Origin: an uncultured Paracoccaceae bacterium | GTDB taxonomy: Bacteria > Pseudomonadota > Alphaproteobacteria > Rhodobacterales > Rhodobacteraceae | NCBI GenBank assembly: GCA_958439195.1 | Contig: OY288160.1 | Coordinates: 377,501 to 441,500, forward strand | Length of the DNA stretch: 64,000 nucleotides | Reading direction: 5' to 3' | Shown: one piece after another, positions 11,091-19,340 of the stretch | How positions within the stretch are numbered: the first letter of the stretch is position 1 | Layout: each line of letters starts with the position of its first letter | Made by a program: the position numbers and the translations under genes | Notes under the pieces: generated by a model | Seen by the model: the letters and a program-made list of their open reading frames with translations, nothing else | Told to the model about the DNA's origin: nothing | Databases searched by the model: none

Positions 11091-12134
11091 ATGAGACATG
11101 GTGACATTTCCAGCAGCCCGACGACCGTTGGCGTAGCTGTCGTGAACTACAAGATGCCCCGCCTGCACACCAAGGCCGAGGTTCTGGAAAACGCACAGAA
11201 AATTGCCGACATGGTCGTGGGAATGAAGCAAGGTTTGCCGGGTATGGATCTGGTGATCTTCCCCGAATACAGCACCCAAGGCATCATGTATGACAACAAG
11301 GAGATGTTCGATACTGCCGCCGTTATCCCAGGTGACGAGACCGAAATCTTTGCCCGCGCCTGCCGCAAGGCCAACACTTGGGGGGTCTTTTCCATCACTG
11401 GCGAGCGCCACGAGGAACACCCCCGGAAGAACCCCTATAACACCCTGATCTTGATGAACAACAAGGGGGAAATCGTTCAGAAGTATCGCAAGATCATTCC
11501 GTGGTGTCCGATCGAAGGCTGGTGCCCAGGTGGCGAGACCTATGTCTCTGAAGGGCCAAAAGGGCTGAAGATCAGCCTGATCATCTGCGATGACGGAAAC
11601 TATCCTGAAATCTGGCGCGACTGCGCGATGAAGGGTGCCGAGCTTATTGTTCGCTGTCAGGGCTACATGTATCCGGCCAAGGATCAGCAGGTCATCATGG
11701 CCAAGGCGATGGCTTGGGCGAACAACACCTATGTTGCGGTGGCGAATGCGACCGGCTTTGACGGCGTCTACAGCTATTTCGGCCATTCTGCCATCATCGG
11801 CTTTGACGGCCGCACGCTGGGCGAATGCGGCGAGGAGGAAATGGGTATCCAGTATGCCCAGTTGTCCGTGCCCGAAATACGTGATGCCCGCGCCAACGAT
11901 CAGTCGCAGAACCATTTGTTCAAGCTGCTTCACCGTGGCTATACCGGTGTGCATGCGTCGGGCGACGGCGATCTGGGCGTGGCTGATTGCCCGTTCGAAT
12001 TCTATCGTAATTGGGTAAATGACGCGCAGAAGACCAGAGAGCAGGTCGAGGCGATCACCCGAACCACCGTAGGGGTGGCTTCCTGCCCGGTCGGCAACTT
12101 GCCAACGGGTGCCAAGGAAAAAGAAGCAGAATGA
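11091..12134 (+). CDS. amiE: aliphatic amidase AmiE
   Basis: A 347-residue nitrilase-superfamily amidase that hydrolyses short aliphatic amides to carboxylic acid and ammonia. It reads almost like the Pseudomonas enzyme from the first residues (MRHGDISSS) on. The catalytic triad is intact: Glu59 in FPEYS, Lys134 in KYRKIIPWCP and Cys166 in LIICDDGNYPE. GAGGAG precedes the ATG. In Pseudomonas amiE heads its operon. Here it is sixth, behind an ABC importer. It is followed by a strong intercistronic hairpin. Close similarity to Pseudomonas suggests strong conservation or horizontal spread. Confidence 0.97.
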   Translation: MRHGDISSSPTTVGVAVVNYKMPRLHTKAEVLENAQKIADMVVGMKQGLPGMDLVIFPEYSTQGIMYDNKEMFDTAAVIPGDETEIFARACRKANTWGVFSITGERHEEHPRKNPYNTLILMNNKGEIVQKYRKIIPWCPIEGWCPGGETYVSEGPKGLKISLIICDDGNYPEIWRDCAMKGAELIVRCQGYMYPAKDQQVIMAKAMAWANNTYVAVANATGFDGVYSYFGHSAIIGFDGRTLGECGEEEMGIQYAQLSVPEIRDARANDQSQNHLFKLLHRGYTGVHASGDGDLGVADCPFEFYRNWVNDAQKTREQVEAITRTTVGVASCPVGNLPTGAKEKEAE

Positions 12135-12139
12135 TCGAA

Positions 12140-12173
12140 TGCCGCATCCGGTGCGAAGGCACCGGATGCGGCA
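12140..12173 (+). repeat. perfect intercistronic hairpin between amiE and amiB
   Basis: A 15-bp perfect stem (12140-12154 with 12159-12173) around loop GAAG, only 5 bp after the amiE stop. No T-tract follows, so it is probably not a simple terminator. It may protect the amiE 3' end or lower downstream expression. Confidence 0.8.
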
Positions 12174-12194
12174 CGCCATGAACGAGGTGCCTGA

Positions 12195-13367
12195 ATGCCG
12201 TTTCTGAATGACATGCTCGAACAGACCGAACGCCAGAGGCGACAACAAAAAGCCCTAGAGGTGGAGAATCTGACCGAGGATGACGTGCTAAGCGCACATC
12301 TTTCGTCACGTGGCATCGAAAGTCGCTTTGGTTTTGACATCGATATCATTGAACGGCATCTGAGGGCCGAAATAGTGGGGCAAGATGCAGCGGTTGACAG
12401 CGTGATCGACATGCTGCGGATTGTGCGGGCAGATATCGCCGATCCGCGCCGCCCCCTTTACACCAGTCTGCTGCTGGGGCCGACAGGTGTGGGCAAGACC
12501 GAACTTGTTCGCATGCTCGCCCGCGCCTTGCATGGCGATGCCGACGCGATGTGCCGGGTCGACATGAACACCTTGTCTCAAGAACACTACGCTGCCGCCA
12601 TCACCGGCGCACCGCCAGGGTATGTCGGTTCAAAAGAGGGCCGGACGATCCTTGATCAGGACAAGATCGAGGGCAGTTTGGGCCGCCCCGGCATCGTGCT
12701 TTTCGACGAACTGGAAAAGGCCAGCCCCGAGGTCGTTCTTGCTTTGCTGAACATCTTTGACAACGGTATATTGACAGTGGCCTCTGGCGAGCGGACCTAT
12801 TCGTTCCGGAACACCATCATCTTCATGACATCCAATCTGGGCGCCGAGCGCCTGCGGCGGGAGGCCGAAACCGCCTCGCGCCCGTTACGCCGGATGTTTC
12901 CAATTACGGCCGACGCAAGAAAAGCGCGACTTACCAAGATCGCGCAGGACGCCTTGTTGGCGCGCTTTCCGCCCGAATTTGTGAACCGCATAGACCATGT
13001 CGAGGTGTTCAACTGGATTGAGCCGCATGTGGTGCAGACCCTGATCGGTCTTGAGGTTGAAAAGCTGAACCGACGGATCCTAAAGCACAATTGTCGCCTC
13101 AGGCTTTCTGCCTCTATGGCCGAATTGGTCGCGCGTGAAGGGTTTGACCGTCAGTTCGGAGCGCGATCCCTGCGTCGCGCGGTGCGCAGGCACGTAGAGA
13201 TTCCATTTGCACATTTTTTGCTGACCGATTTTGCCCGAGCCACCGCAGCACAAGCTGGTTCTACGGAAAATACGCTTGTGGCGAAGATTCGAACCTTTAC
13301 TGTCAGTGCTGAAGCGGGTGTTGCCCGGATCACGGAAAGTGGTGATCCTGAAAGAGACAGACCATGA
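12195..13367 (+). CDS. amiB: AmiB, ClpB/ClpX-type AAA+ ATPase of the amidase operon
   Basis: A 390-residue AAA+ protein. Walker A is GPTGVGKTE, Walker B VLFDELEKA, sensor 1 IFMTSNLG, followed by the Clp small domain (FPPEFVNRIDHVEVFNW and FGARSLRRAVRRHVE). It corresponds to AmiB of the Pseudomonas amiEBCRS operon, a protein of similar size whose role is poorly understood. It lacks the N-terminal domains of full ClpB. It lies between amiE and amiC, and its stop overlaps the amiC start by 4 bp (ATGA), implying coupled translation. Confidence 0.9.
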   Translation: MPFLNDMLEQTERQRRQQKALEVENLTEDDVLSAHLSSRGIESRFGFDIDIIERHLRAEIVGQDAAVDSVIDMLRIVRADIADPRRPLYTSLLLGPTGVGKTELVRMLARALHGDADAMCRVDMNTLSQEHYAAAITGAPPGYVGSKEGRTILDQDKIEGSLGRPGIVLFDELEKASPEVVLALLNIFDNGILTVASGERTYSFRNTIIFMTSNLGAERLRREAETASRPLRRMFPITADARKARLTKIAQDALLARFPPEFVNRIDHVEVFNWIEPHVVQTLIGLEVEKLNRRILKHNCRLRLSASMAELVAREGFDRQFGARSLRRAVRRHVEIPFAHFLLTDFARATAAQAGSTENTLVAKIRTFTVSAEAGVARITESGDPERDRP

Positions 13368-14575
13368 CACGTTCCCCCACCGAAAGCGCATGGCGCATCG
13401 GCATCCTGTTCTCTTCGACTGGCACAACGGCGGTGATTGAGAAATCTCAGCGCAACGGGGTGCTGCTTGCGATCAGCGAGATCAACGAAGCGGGTGGGGT
13501 CAACGGCCGACAGATTGAGCCAGTTGCGTATGATCCCGGGTCAGTTCCAACCGAGTATGGTCGGTTAGCCGAACGTCTGATTGCAGAAGACGGTGTAAGC
13601 GTTATCATTGGTTGCTACATGTCTTCAGCGCGCAAGCAGGTTCTGCCTGTGATTGAACGCCGCAACACGTTGTTCTTTTATCCGACGCTTTATGAAGGGT
13701 TTGAGTATTCGCCCAACGTCATTTATGGCGGAGCAACACCGAATCAAAATTCTGTGCCGTTGGCGATTTATTTGATGGAAAACTACGGCACTAATTTTTA
13801 CTTTGTCGGGTCAGATTATATTTACCCTCGTGAATCCAATCGGGTGATGCGAAACATCGTTCGTCAAGGTGGCGGGACCGTTGTGGGTGAACGCTATTTC
13901 CCGATTGATGCAAGTGCAGAAGATATTCAAGCTGTTCTTGAAGATATCGCGGCAAAGCAACCTGACGTGATTTTTTCGACTGTTGTCGGGGAAGGCACCG
14001 TCAATCTTTATCGAGCCTATCATGCAGCGGGCAATGATGCACGGCGCGTGCCGATTGCCAGTTTGACGACGAATGAGGCAGAAATCCTGGAAATCGGCCC
14101 CGAGGCTGCGGCTGGCCATATTACTGCAGCCCCTTATTTTAGGACGATACGATCTTCAGAAAATGATCGCTTCCTGGCCAGTTACACACGCCGTTTCGGA
14201 TCTAGTCTGGCTGTAACCAGTTGCTGTGAGGCTGCATATTTTCAAACCCATATGTTTGCACAGGCGCTTGGCCGCACCAATTCTTTGGATACGGTGCAAC
14301 TTAGGGAAAAACTGCTTGGTGCCACGTTTGAAGCACCGCAGGGAACGGTAAAGATCGACCCGGACAACAATCATACTTATCTGCAGTCTCGCATCGCCAA
14401 AGTGAATGACGCGGGTGAGTTCATGGTGGAGCGGGAATTGATCCGGCCTATCAAACCGGATCCCTATCTCGTGAACCCGGATTTGAACGATCGCAATTTC
14501 AAGTTGATGGTTACCGCTTCGGCAGATACCCAGCAGATGGCGGTGCCATCTTCTGCCGAGCGCCGACAGGGATGA
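13364..14575 (+). CDS. amiC: AmiC, cytoplasmic amide sensor / negative regulator
   Basis: A 403-residue periplasmic-binding-protein fold without signal peptide. FEYSPNVIYGGATPNQNS, YIYPRESN and DVIFSTVVGEGTVNLYRA match Pseudomonas AmiC, which binds acetamide and releases AmiR. The C-terminal tail is some 20 residues longer than the Pseudomonas protein. It is a paralogue of the exported binding protein at 6271, so one fold serves as transporter receptor and as sensor in the same operon. Base composition here is visibly more AT-rich than in the transporter genes. Confidence 0.93.
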   Translation: MTRSPTESAWRIGILFSSTGTTAVIEKSQRNGVLLAISEINEAGGVNGRQIEPVAYDPGSVPTEYGRLAERLIAEDGVSVIIGCYMSSARKQVLPVIERRNTLFFYPTLYEGFEYSPNVIYGGATPNQNSVPLAIYLMENYGTNFYFVGSDYIYPRESNRVMRNIVRQGGGTVVGERYFPIDASAEDIQAVLEDIAAKQPDVIFSTVVGEGTVNLYRAYHAAGNDARRVPIASLTTNEAEILEIGPEAAAGHITAAPYFRTIRSSENDRFLASYTRRFGSSLAVTSCCEAAYFQTHMFAQALGRTNSLDTVQLREKLLGATFEAPQGTVKIDPDNNHTYLQSRIAKVNDAGEFMVERELIRPIKPDPYLVNPDLNDRNFKLMVTASADTQQMAVPSSAERRQG

Positions 14576-14604
14576 CATGCGCCGAAGCCTCGGGATGATC
14601 TGAC

Positions 14605-15210
14605 ATGACGGACCTGATCAACGATCTGCGCAGTTTGAATGTTTTGGTCCTTCACCGACGCGATGCTGACTGTGATGACCTTGTGCAGCAGATCAGCCGA
14701 ATTGGGTGCAACGTTGAAACAGCCTGGCCACCACCAGAGACCCTGCCTGCAAATGTTGATGTGGTCTTTGTCGAGATCAAGGAATCGGTGCCGGTTGGAA
14801 TGCAAAAGCTGTTTCAGGATTCCGCCCTGAACCGACCGACTTTGATTGGCATCATTGGCTATGAAAACCCCTCTGTGTTGTTGGGGCTTCTTGACCTTAA
14901 TGTTCAGACGGTGGTGAGCAAACCGTTACGTGCCTTTGGTGTAATGAGCAGCATTCTTATGGCGCGACGCATTTGGGTGCAGCGCCGCGAAGATCTTGCA
15001 AACTTGGAAAAGTTGCGGCTGAAGCTTGAGAATGTCCAGATCGTGACAGAAGCAAAATTCATCCTGATGCGGCATCACGGCATAAATGAAAGTGAGGCAT
15101 ACAAGGTCATTCGGACGCACGCCATGTCACGCCGGACATCAACAATTGAGATTGCCAACGCAATCATAAACGCAGATGGACTTCTGAATAACTTTCAACT
15201 GAAGAAATGA
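14605..15210 (+). CDS. amiR: AmiR, ANTAR-domain transcription antiterminator
   Basis: A 201-residue protein with an N-terminal pseudo-receiver domain lacking the phosphorylated aspartate environment, a coiled-coil linker (near residues 125-150) and a C-terminal ANTAR RNA-binding domain. ANTAR signatures are AKFILMRHHGINESEAYKVI, then AMSRR and IEIANAII. AmiR is held by AmiC and, when an amide binds AmiC, prevents termination in the leader. Two candidate leaders lie in this window (5663-5744 and 6120-6210). The Pseudomonas transporter gene amiS does not follow; the ABC importer takes its place. Confidence 0.93.
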   Translation: MTDLINDLRSLNVLVLHRRDADCDDLVQQISRIGCNVETAWPPPETLPANVDVVFVEIKESVPVGMQKLFQDSALNRPTLIGIIGYENPSVLLGLLDLNVQTVVSKPLRAFGVMSSILMARRIWVQRREDLANLEKLRLKLENVQIVTEAKFILMRHHGINESEAYKVIRTHAMSRRTSTIEIANAIINADGLLNNFQLKK

Positions 15211-15369
15211 GCTTGCGATCAAGGCCTTTAAACCAATTGACCAGTTCCTGAGAAAAACGCCAAACGTGCCGTGTGGTCGTTCGTCGTTCCAGTAACCGCC
15301 CAAAGCCGCCAACTTTTTGCTTTGCGGATCGGGTGGGTCGCGGCGCCGATACCGCCGCGACCAGATTGT

Positions 15370-17169
15370 TCAACCGAGATGATAGGTTTCCGGCACACCA
15401 TAAGCGGGGGTGTCGATCCCTTCCATGCGCGCCTTCAGTTGCAGCGACAGGAACTGCGAATAGTGCCGTGACTGGTGCAGGTTGCCGCCATGAAACCACA
15501 GCGCCTCTTGCTTGGTTGGCTTCCACATGTTGCGCTGTTCGCCCACCCAGGGGCCGGGGTCTTTCGGTGTGTCCGAACCAAGGCCCCAGCATTTGCCCAC
15601 CTTGTCGGCGACATCCTTGCCGATCAGGTCTGCCGCCCAGCCGTTCATCGACCCGTATCCGGTGGCATAGACGATCACATCCGCCTCGAGCTTGGTGCCG
15701 TCTTCCAACACAACGCCATCGGGAACCACCTCGGCGACATTGCCATGCGCCAGCTTTATCTTGCCATCAATGATCAACTGGCTGGCACCCACATCAATGT
15801 AATAGCCCGACCCACGGCGCAGGTATTTCATGAACAGGCCCGATCCATCGGCCCCCCAATCCAGCCAGAACCCGGCTTTTTCCAGCCCGGCATAGAAATC
15901 GGCATCCACCTCTTTGATCTTGTCATAGATCGGGATCTGGAATTCATGCAGGATCTTGTAGGGCAGCGAAGCAAAGATGAGATCGGCCTTTTCGGTGGTC
16001 ATCCCCGAACGGACGGCCTGTTCGGAGTAAAGCCCACCCAATCCGTATTCCATCAACGGCTCGGACCGCACGATGTGAGTGGACGACCGCTGCACCATCG
16101 TGACATCGACATCATTTTCCCAAAGCGCGGCGCAGATGTCGTGGGCAGAGTTGTTCGATCCGATCACAACCGCCTTTTTGCCTTTGTAGGCATCCGGGCC
16201 GGGGTGTTTCGACGAATGATGCTGATCGCCCTTGAAGGTTTCCATCCCCTTATAGCTGGGCAGGTTCGGTTTGGCCGACATACCCGTCGCCAGGACAAGC
16301 TGTTTGGGCCGCAGCACAACCTCTTGACCGTCGCGGTCAACGACCACCGTCCATTCCTTGGCCGCCTCATCATATTTGGCAGATTTGCAGGTGGTGCGGG
16401 ACCAATAGTTCAGCTCCATCACCTTTGTATACATCTCAAGCCAGTCACCGATCTTGTCCTTGGGTGCAAAGACCGGCCAGTTTTCCGGGAACTTGATATA
16501 GGGCAGGTGGTCATACCAGACCGGGTCATGCAGGCAGAGAGATTTGTAGCGGTTGCGCCAGCTGTCCCCCGGCTTTTCGTTCTTTTCCAGGATGATTGCA
16601 GGCACGCCCAACTGCCGCAGCCGCGCGCCCAGTGCGATTCCACCCTGTCCGCCGCCGATGATCACCACATAGGGTTGCGTCTTGTAGCCCAGATCGCGGG
16701 CTTCTGCCTCGCGTTCTTCTTTCCAGGTGGGGCGGTGCTTGTCGGCACCGTGCTTGGCACCCAGCGGGCGGGCAAAGCCCTTGGGTTCTTCATGGCCCTT
16801 GAGTTCGACCATAGTAGTGAGCAAGGTCCAGATCAGGCCGTTTTTCAGGCGGATCAGGCCATAGCCGCGCGCCACGGCGGTTTCGAAACTGATCCAGGCC
16901 GTTGTCACGCCTCCGTCTTCGTTTGCGCTTTCGCCTTCGGCGATGCGCCAGTTTGATGGTTGGGTCGCGGCCAGTTGCGCGCCCAGCATTGCGGCGATCT
17001 GATCCTTGCCTTCGCTGGTGTGCAGGTTCCAGGTGAAGGTCACCAGATCGCGCCAATAGCAATCGTCCTGAAAACATGCGGTTGCGGCGGCAATGTCGCC
17101 ACGTTCCAACGCCGCGCCAAATGTATCCAGCAAGCCCTGCACTTCGGCATTCGCGGATGTATCAAGCAT
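15370..17169 (-). CDS. flavin-containing monooxygenase with N-terminal NTF2-like domain
   Basis: A 599-residue NAD(P)/FAD monooxygenase. Residues 1-135 or so form a SnoaL/NTF2-like domain (LLDTFGAALERGDIAAATAC). Then comes the FAD site VVIIGGGQGGIALGARL with the acidic strand end ILEKNEKPGDSWRNR, the FMO-type motif FKGDQHHSSKH, and the second dinucleotide site VVIGSNNSAHDICAAL in which the third glycine is replaced. Substrate unknown. The start is the ATG at 17169 behind GGGAGGAG. The gene directly follows an AcoR-like regulator on the same strand, its likely controller. GTTGCGCGTGCAAC at 17279-17292 in the gap is a possible binding site. Confidence 0.87.
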   Translation of the reverse strand: MLDTSANAEVQGLLDTFGAALERGDIAAATACFQDDCYWRDLVTFTWNLHTSEGKDQIAAMLGAQLAATQPSNWRIAEGESANEDGGVTTAWISFETAVARGYGLIRLKNGLIWTLLTTMVELKGHEEPKGFARPLGAKHGADKHRPTWKEEREAEARDLGYKTQPYVVIIGGGQGGIALGARLRQLGVPAIILEKNEKPGDSWRNRYKSLCLHDPVWYDHLPYIKFPENWPVFAPKDKIGDWLEMYTKVMELNYWSRTTCKSAKYDEAAKEWTVVVDRDGQEVVLRPKQLVLATGMSAKPNLPSYKGMETFKGDQHHSSKHPGPDAYKGKKAVVIGSNNSAHDICAALWENDVDVTMVQRSSTHIVRSEPLMEYGLGGLYSEQAVRSGMTTEKADLIFASLPYKILHEFQIPIYDKIKEVDADFYAGLEKAGFWLDWGADGSGLFMKYLRRGSGYYIDVGASQLIIDGKIKLAHGNVAEVVPDGVVLEDGTKLEADVIVYATGYGSMNGWAADLIGKDVADKVGKCWGLGSDTPKDPGPWVGEQRNMWKPTKQEALWFHGGNLHQSRHYSQFLSLQLKARMEGIDTPAYGVPETYHLG

Positions 17170-17307
17170 GTGGTCTCCTCCCTTTTTTTCTCCCGTTGCA
17201 GATGGTGCGGGATTGTTGGCCCCTGTCACCCGTTGATTGCATCGGTTGCCGGCGAGCTGGCATATTCCCGCCCGCGCCGTTGCGCGTGCAACAAATCTGT
17301 TGCGGGG

Positions 17308-19071
17308 TCAGTTCGGCAGCAGCCCGTCGCGTCGCGCCCGACGGAGGATGGTAGAGCGGTTGACCCCCATCCGCCGCGCAGCCAGTGCCATGTTGCCACC
17401 GCAGGCCATCAACACATCAGCGAGCGATTCAGCCGTTTCGACCAAGGAAAGGGGGGCGGATGGCAGATCGGGTAAGTCGATCACGGCACCTTCGGCCAGC
17501 GCCACCGCCACCTCTAGTGTGTTGGCAAGTTCGCGCAGGTTTCCCGGCCAGTTGCGTGATTGCAGCTCTGCCCGCGCGGCGGGGGACAGGCGCAGGCTGT
17601 CTGGGCGAAGATGGCTGAACTGGCGCATCAGGCGGTTCAGCAGCCAGTCGAAATCTTGCCGCAGGCGAAGGGGAGGCAGCATCAAGGTGACAGCCGCCAG
17701 CCGAAAGAACAGATCGGACCGGAACTGACCGCCGCGCACGCGACCGGCGAGATCGGCGGCCGTTGCCGTCAACAGGCGCGGCCTGCGCCGGGTGGGCAGC
17801 GCATCAAAGCCCGACACAAGGCGCAATAGCCGCGCCTGTGCCTCTGACGGCAGGTCTTCGGGCGCGTCAATGAACAGGGTGCCGGTCTGCGCGGTTTCCG
17901 CAAGCGCGGGCCAATCGTCGATACCGGTTGCGGCGGTTAGGGTGACAAAGGGACGGTTGCCCGGCTGGCTGGCATGGATGGCGCGGATCAGCCGTTCCTT
18001 GCCCGCCCCGGTTTCGCCGGTGACCAGAACCGGGATGGACGTTGGTGCAAGGCGTGCGGCTTCTGCGATGAGCCGCTGGATCGCAGGGTCTGCGCCACCG
18101 ATGCTTTGGAACGCCAGGGTTGCTGCGCCCTGCGGCGCATGGGTGGGTAACCGTTCGGATTGCGGCGCGATGGCGTGACCGAACATGCCTTGCCCGTCGC
18201 GCAGCGTGATCAGCCGGTCCTCGGTCGGGCGGCCGCGCATCAGATCGGGCAGGGTGTCGACCGTCAGATCAAAGAACCGGTCAATCCGTTCGCCAAGAAC
18301 GGTTGCGCATTGCCGCGCCAGAATGGTTTGCGCAGCATGCGTCATGCCGATGATCCGCCCCGACCCATCCAATGCTACGGCAGCCTCTGGGTCTACGTCC
18401 AGAAACTCGGGGCTGGTGGAAAAGCGCAGCACCCAATCGCCCCGGTTCATCGCCATGAGGTTCGCCATCTCTACCCGTCGCACGCTGGCAGTGACGAGGT
18501 TGAGCGCAAGGCTTTGGCTTATCTTGGGCTGGGGTGATCGCAGCAGGGATATGTCCAGAACCGCAACAAGATTTCCCCGCGTGTCAAAGATTGGAGCAGC
18601 GGTGCAAGAAAGGGGGGTGTGCGTCAGATCGAAGTGATCCATCTGGTGGATGGTTATTGCCTGTTTCGTCACCAGACACGACCCCACCCCGCAGGTTCCT
18701 GCCAGCTGCTCGGACCAGTTTGATCCCAGATACAGTCCTGCACGCCGCAATTCATCTTCGAACTTCGGGTCGCCAAAGTAGTCGACCGTCACACCTTTTG
18801 CATCCGCCAGCAGCAGAACGTATTTTTGCCCGGCGATCTGTCGAAACAGCGCCTCCAACCCGTTGCGAGCGATGGCGATCAGTCTTTCGGATTGCTCTCT
18901 ATGTTCGCGTAGCTGCGTATCGGTGACGATGTGGGCCGGAGTCGGCTTGGCCGGGTCCATCCCATACTGTTCAATACAGCGCCGCCACGACTGTGCGACG
19001 ACCGCATCGCGCCCGATGGCCTGTCCGGACAGGACGCGGTCAATTTCGGTCAGATGCAACAGATCGGACAT
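17308..19071 (-). CDS. AcoR-like transcriptional regulator (GAF-AAA-Fis) lacking the sigma-54 loop
   Basis: A 587-residue regulator with an N-terminal AcoR segment (AQSWRRCIEQYGMDP), a GAF sensor (NWSEQLAGTCGVGSCLV), an AAA+ core (Walker A GETGAGKE) and a C-terminal Fis-type HTH (GNMALAARRMGVNRSTILRR). The stretch between Walker A and Walker B is shortened and has no GAFTGA loop. Walker B reads GTLFIDAPEDL instead of GTLFLDEIGDL. It therefore should not activate sigma-54 promoters and may act with another sigma factor. The start is the ATG at 19071 after GGGAGGAGG. It probably governs the monooxygenase downstream. Confidence 0.88.
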   Translation of the reverse strand: MSDLLHLTEIDRVLSGQAIGRDAVVAQSWRRCIEQYGMDPAKPTPAHIVTDTQLREHREQSERLIAIARNGLEALFRQIAGQKYVLLLADAKGVTVDYFGDPKFEDELRRAGLYLGSNWSEQLAGTCGVGSCLVTKQAITIHQMDHFDLTHTPLSCTAAPIFDTRGNLVAVLDISLLRSPQPKISQSLALNLVTASVRRVEMANLMAMNRGDWVLRFSTSPEFLDVDPEAAVALDGSGRIIGMTHAAQTILARQCATVLGERIDRFFDLTVDTLPDLMRGRPTEDRLITLRDGQGMFGHAIAPQSERLPTHAPQGAATLAFQSIGGADPAIQRLIAEAARLAPTSIPVLVTGETGAGKERLIRAIHASQPGNRPFVTLTAATGIDDWPALAETAQTGTLFIDAPEDLPSEAQARLLRLVSGFDALPTRRRPRLLTATAADLAGRVRGGQFRSDLFFRLAAVTLMLPPLRLRQDFDWLLNRLMRQFSHLRPDSLRLSPAARAELQSRNWPGNLRELANTLEVAVALAEGAVIDLPDLPSAPLSLVETAESLADVLMACGGNMALAARRMGVNRSTILRRARRDGLLPN

Positions 19072-19340
19072 TTCCCACCTCCTCCCAGATGCAGGCGCGC
19101 TCGGACGTTGGTGTCTTTTGTGAGCGTCGTCGGAGTTTGCGGCACAAGGTGAGGTCTGACAACGCTTCCTTGGTCGCATCCGTTTGGTCGGTGCTGTCGG
19201 GAGGACTGTCGATCAGGTCCCGACGTTCCCGGTTGCCATTGCCGGATCAGGAGGGGCTGTCTGAACGCTTTGCGCAGGCGGGCGGACGCCGCTGCGGTTA
19301 TCGGACAAAGGCCAAAGAATCGGTGTTCCTGTGCAGCCTT
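19072..19340. other. intergenic region upstream of the AcoR-like gene
   Basis: About 270 bp with no supported gene. It must contain the regulator's promoter and the 3' UTR of the LacI gene beyond it. No hairpin with a T-tract is obvious. Confidence 0.4.

Noticed and set aside
10893..12248. A 451-codon frame antisense to amiE
   Set aside because: AmiE is unmistakable on the plus strand, with its complete catalytic triad.
15475..16956. A 493-codon frame antisense to the monooxygenase gene
   Set aside because: Codon-bias shadow; the opposite strand has clear FAD and NADP motifs.
17170..17307. A -24/-12 sigma-54 promoter for the monooxygenase
   Set aside because: No GG-N10-GC element with acceptable flanks was found, and the regulator lacks GAFTGA.
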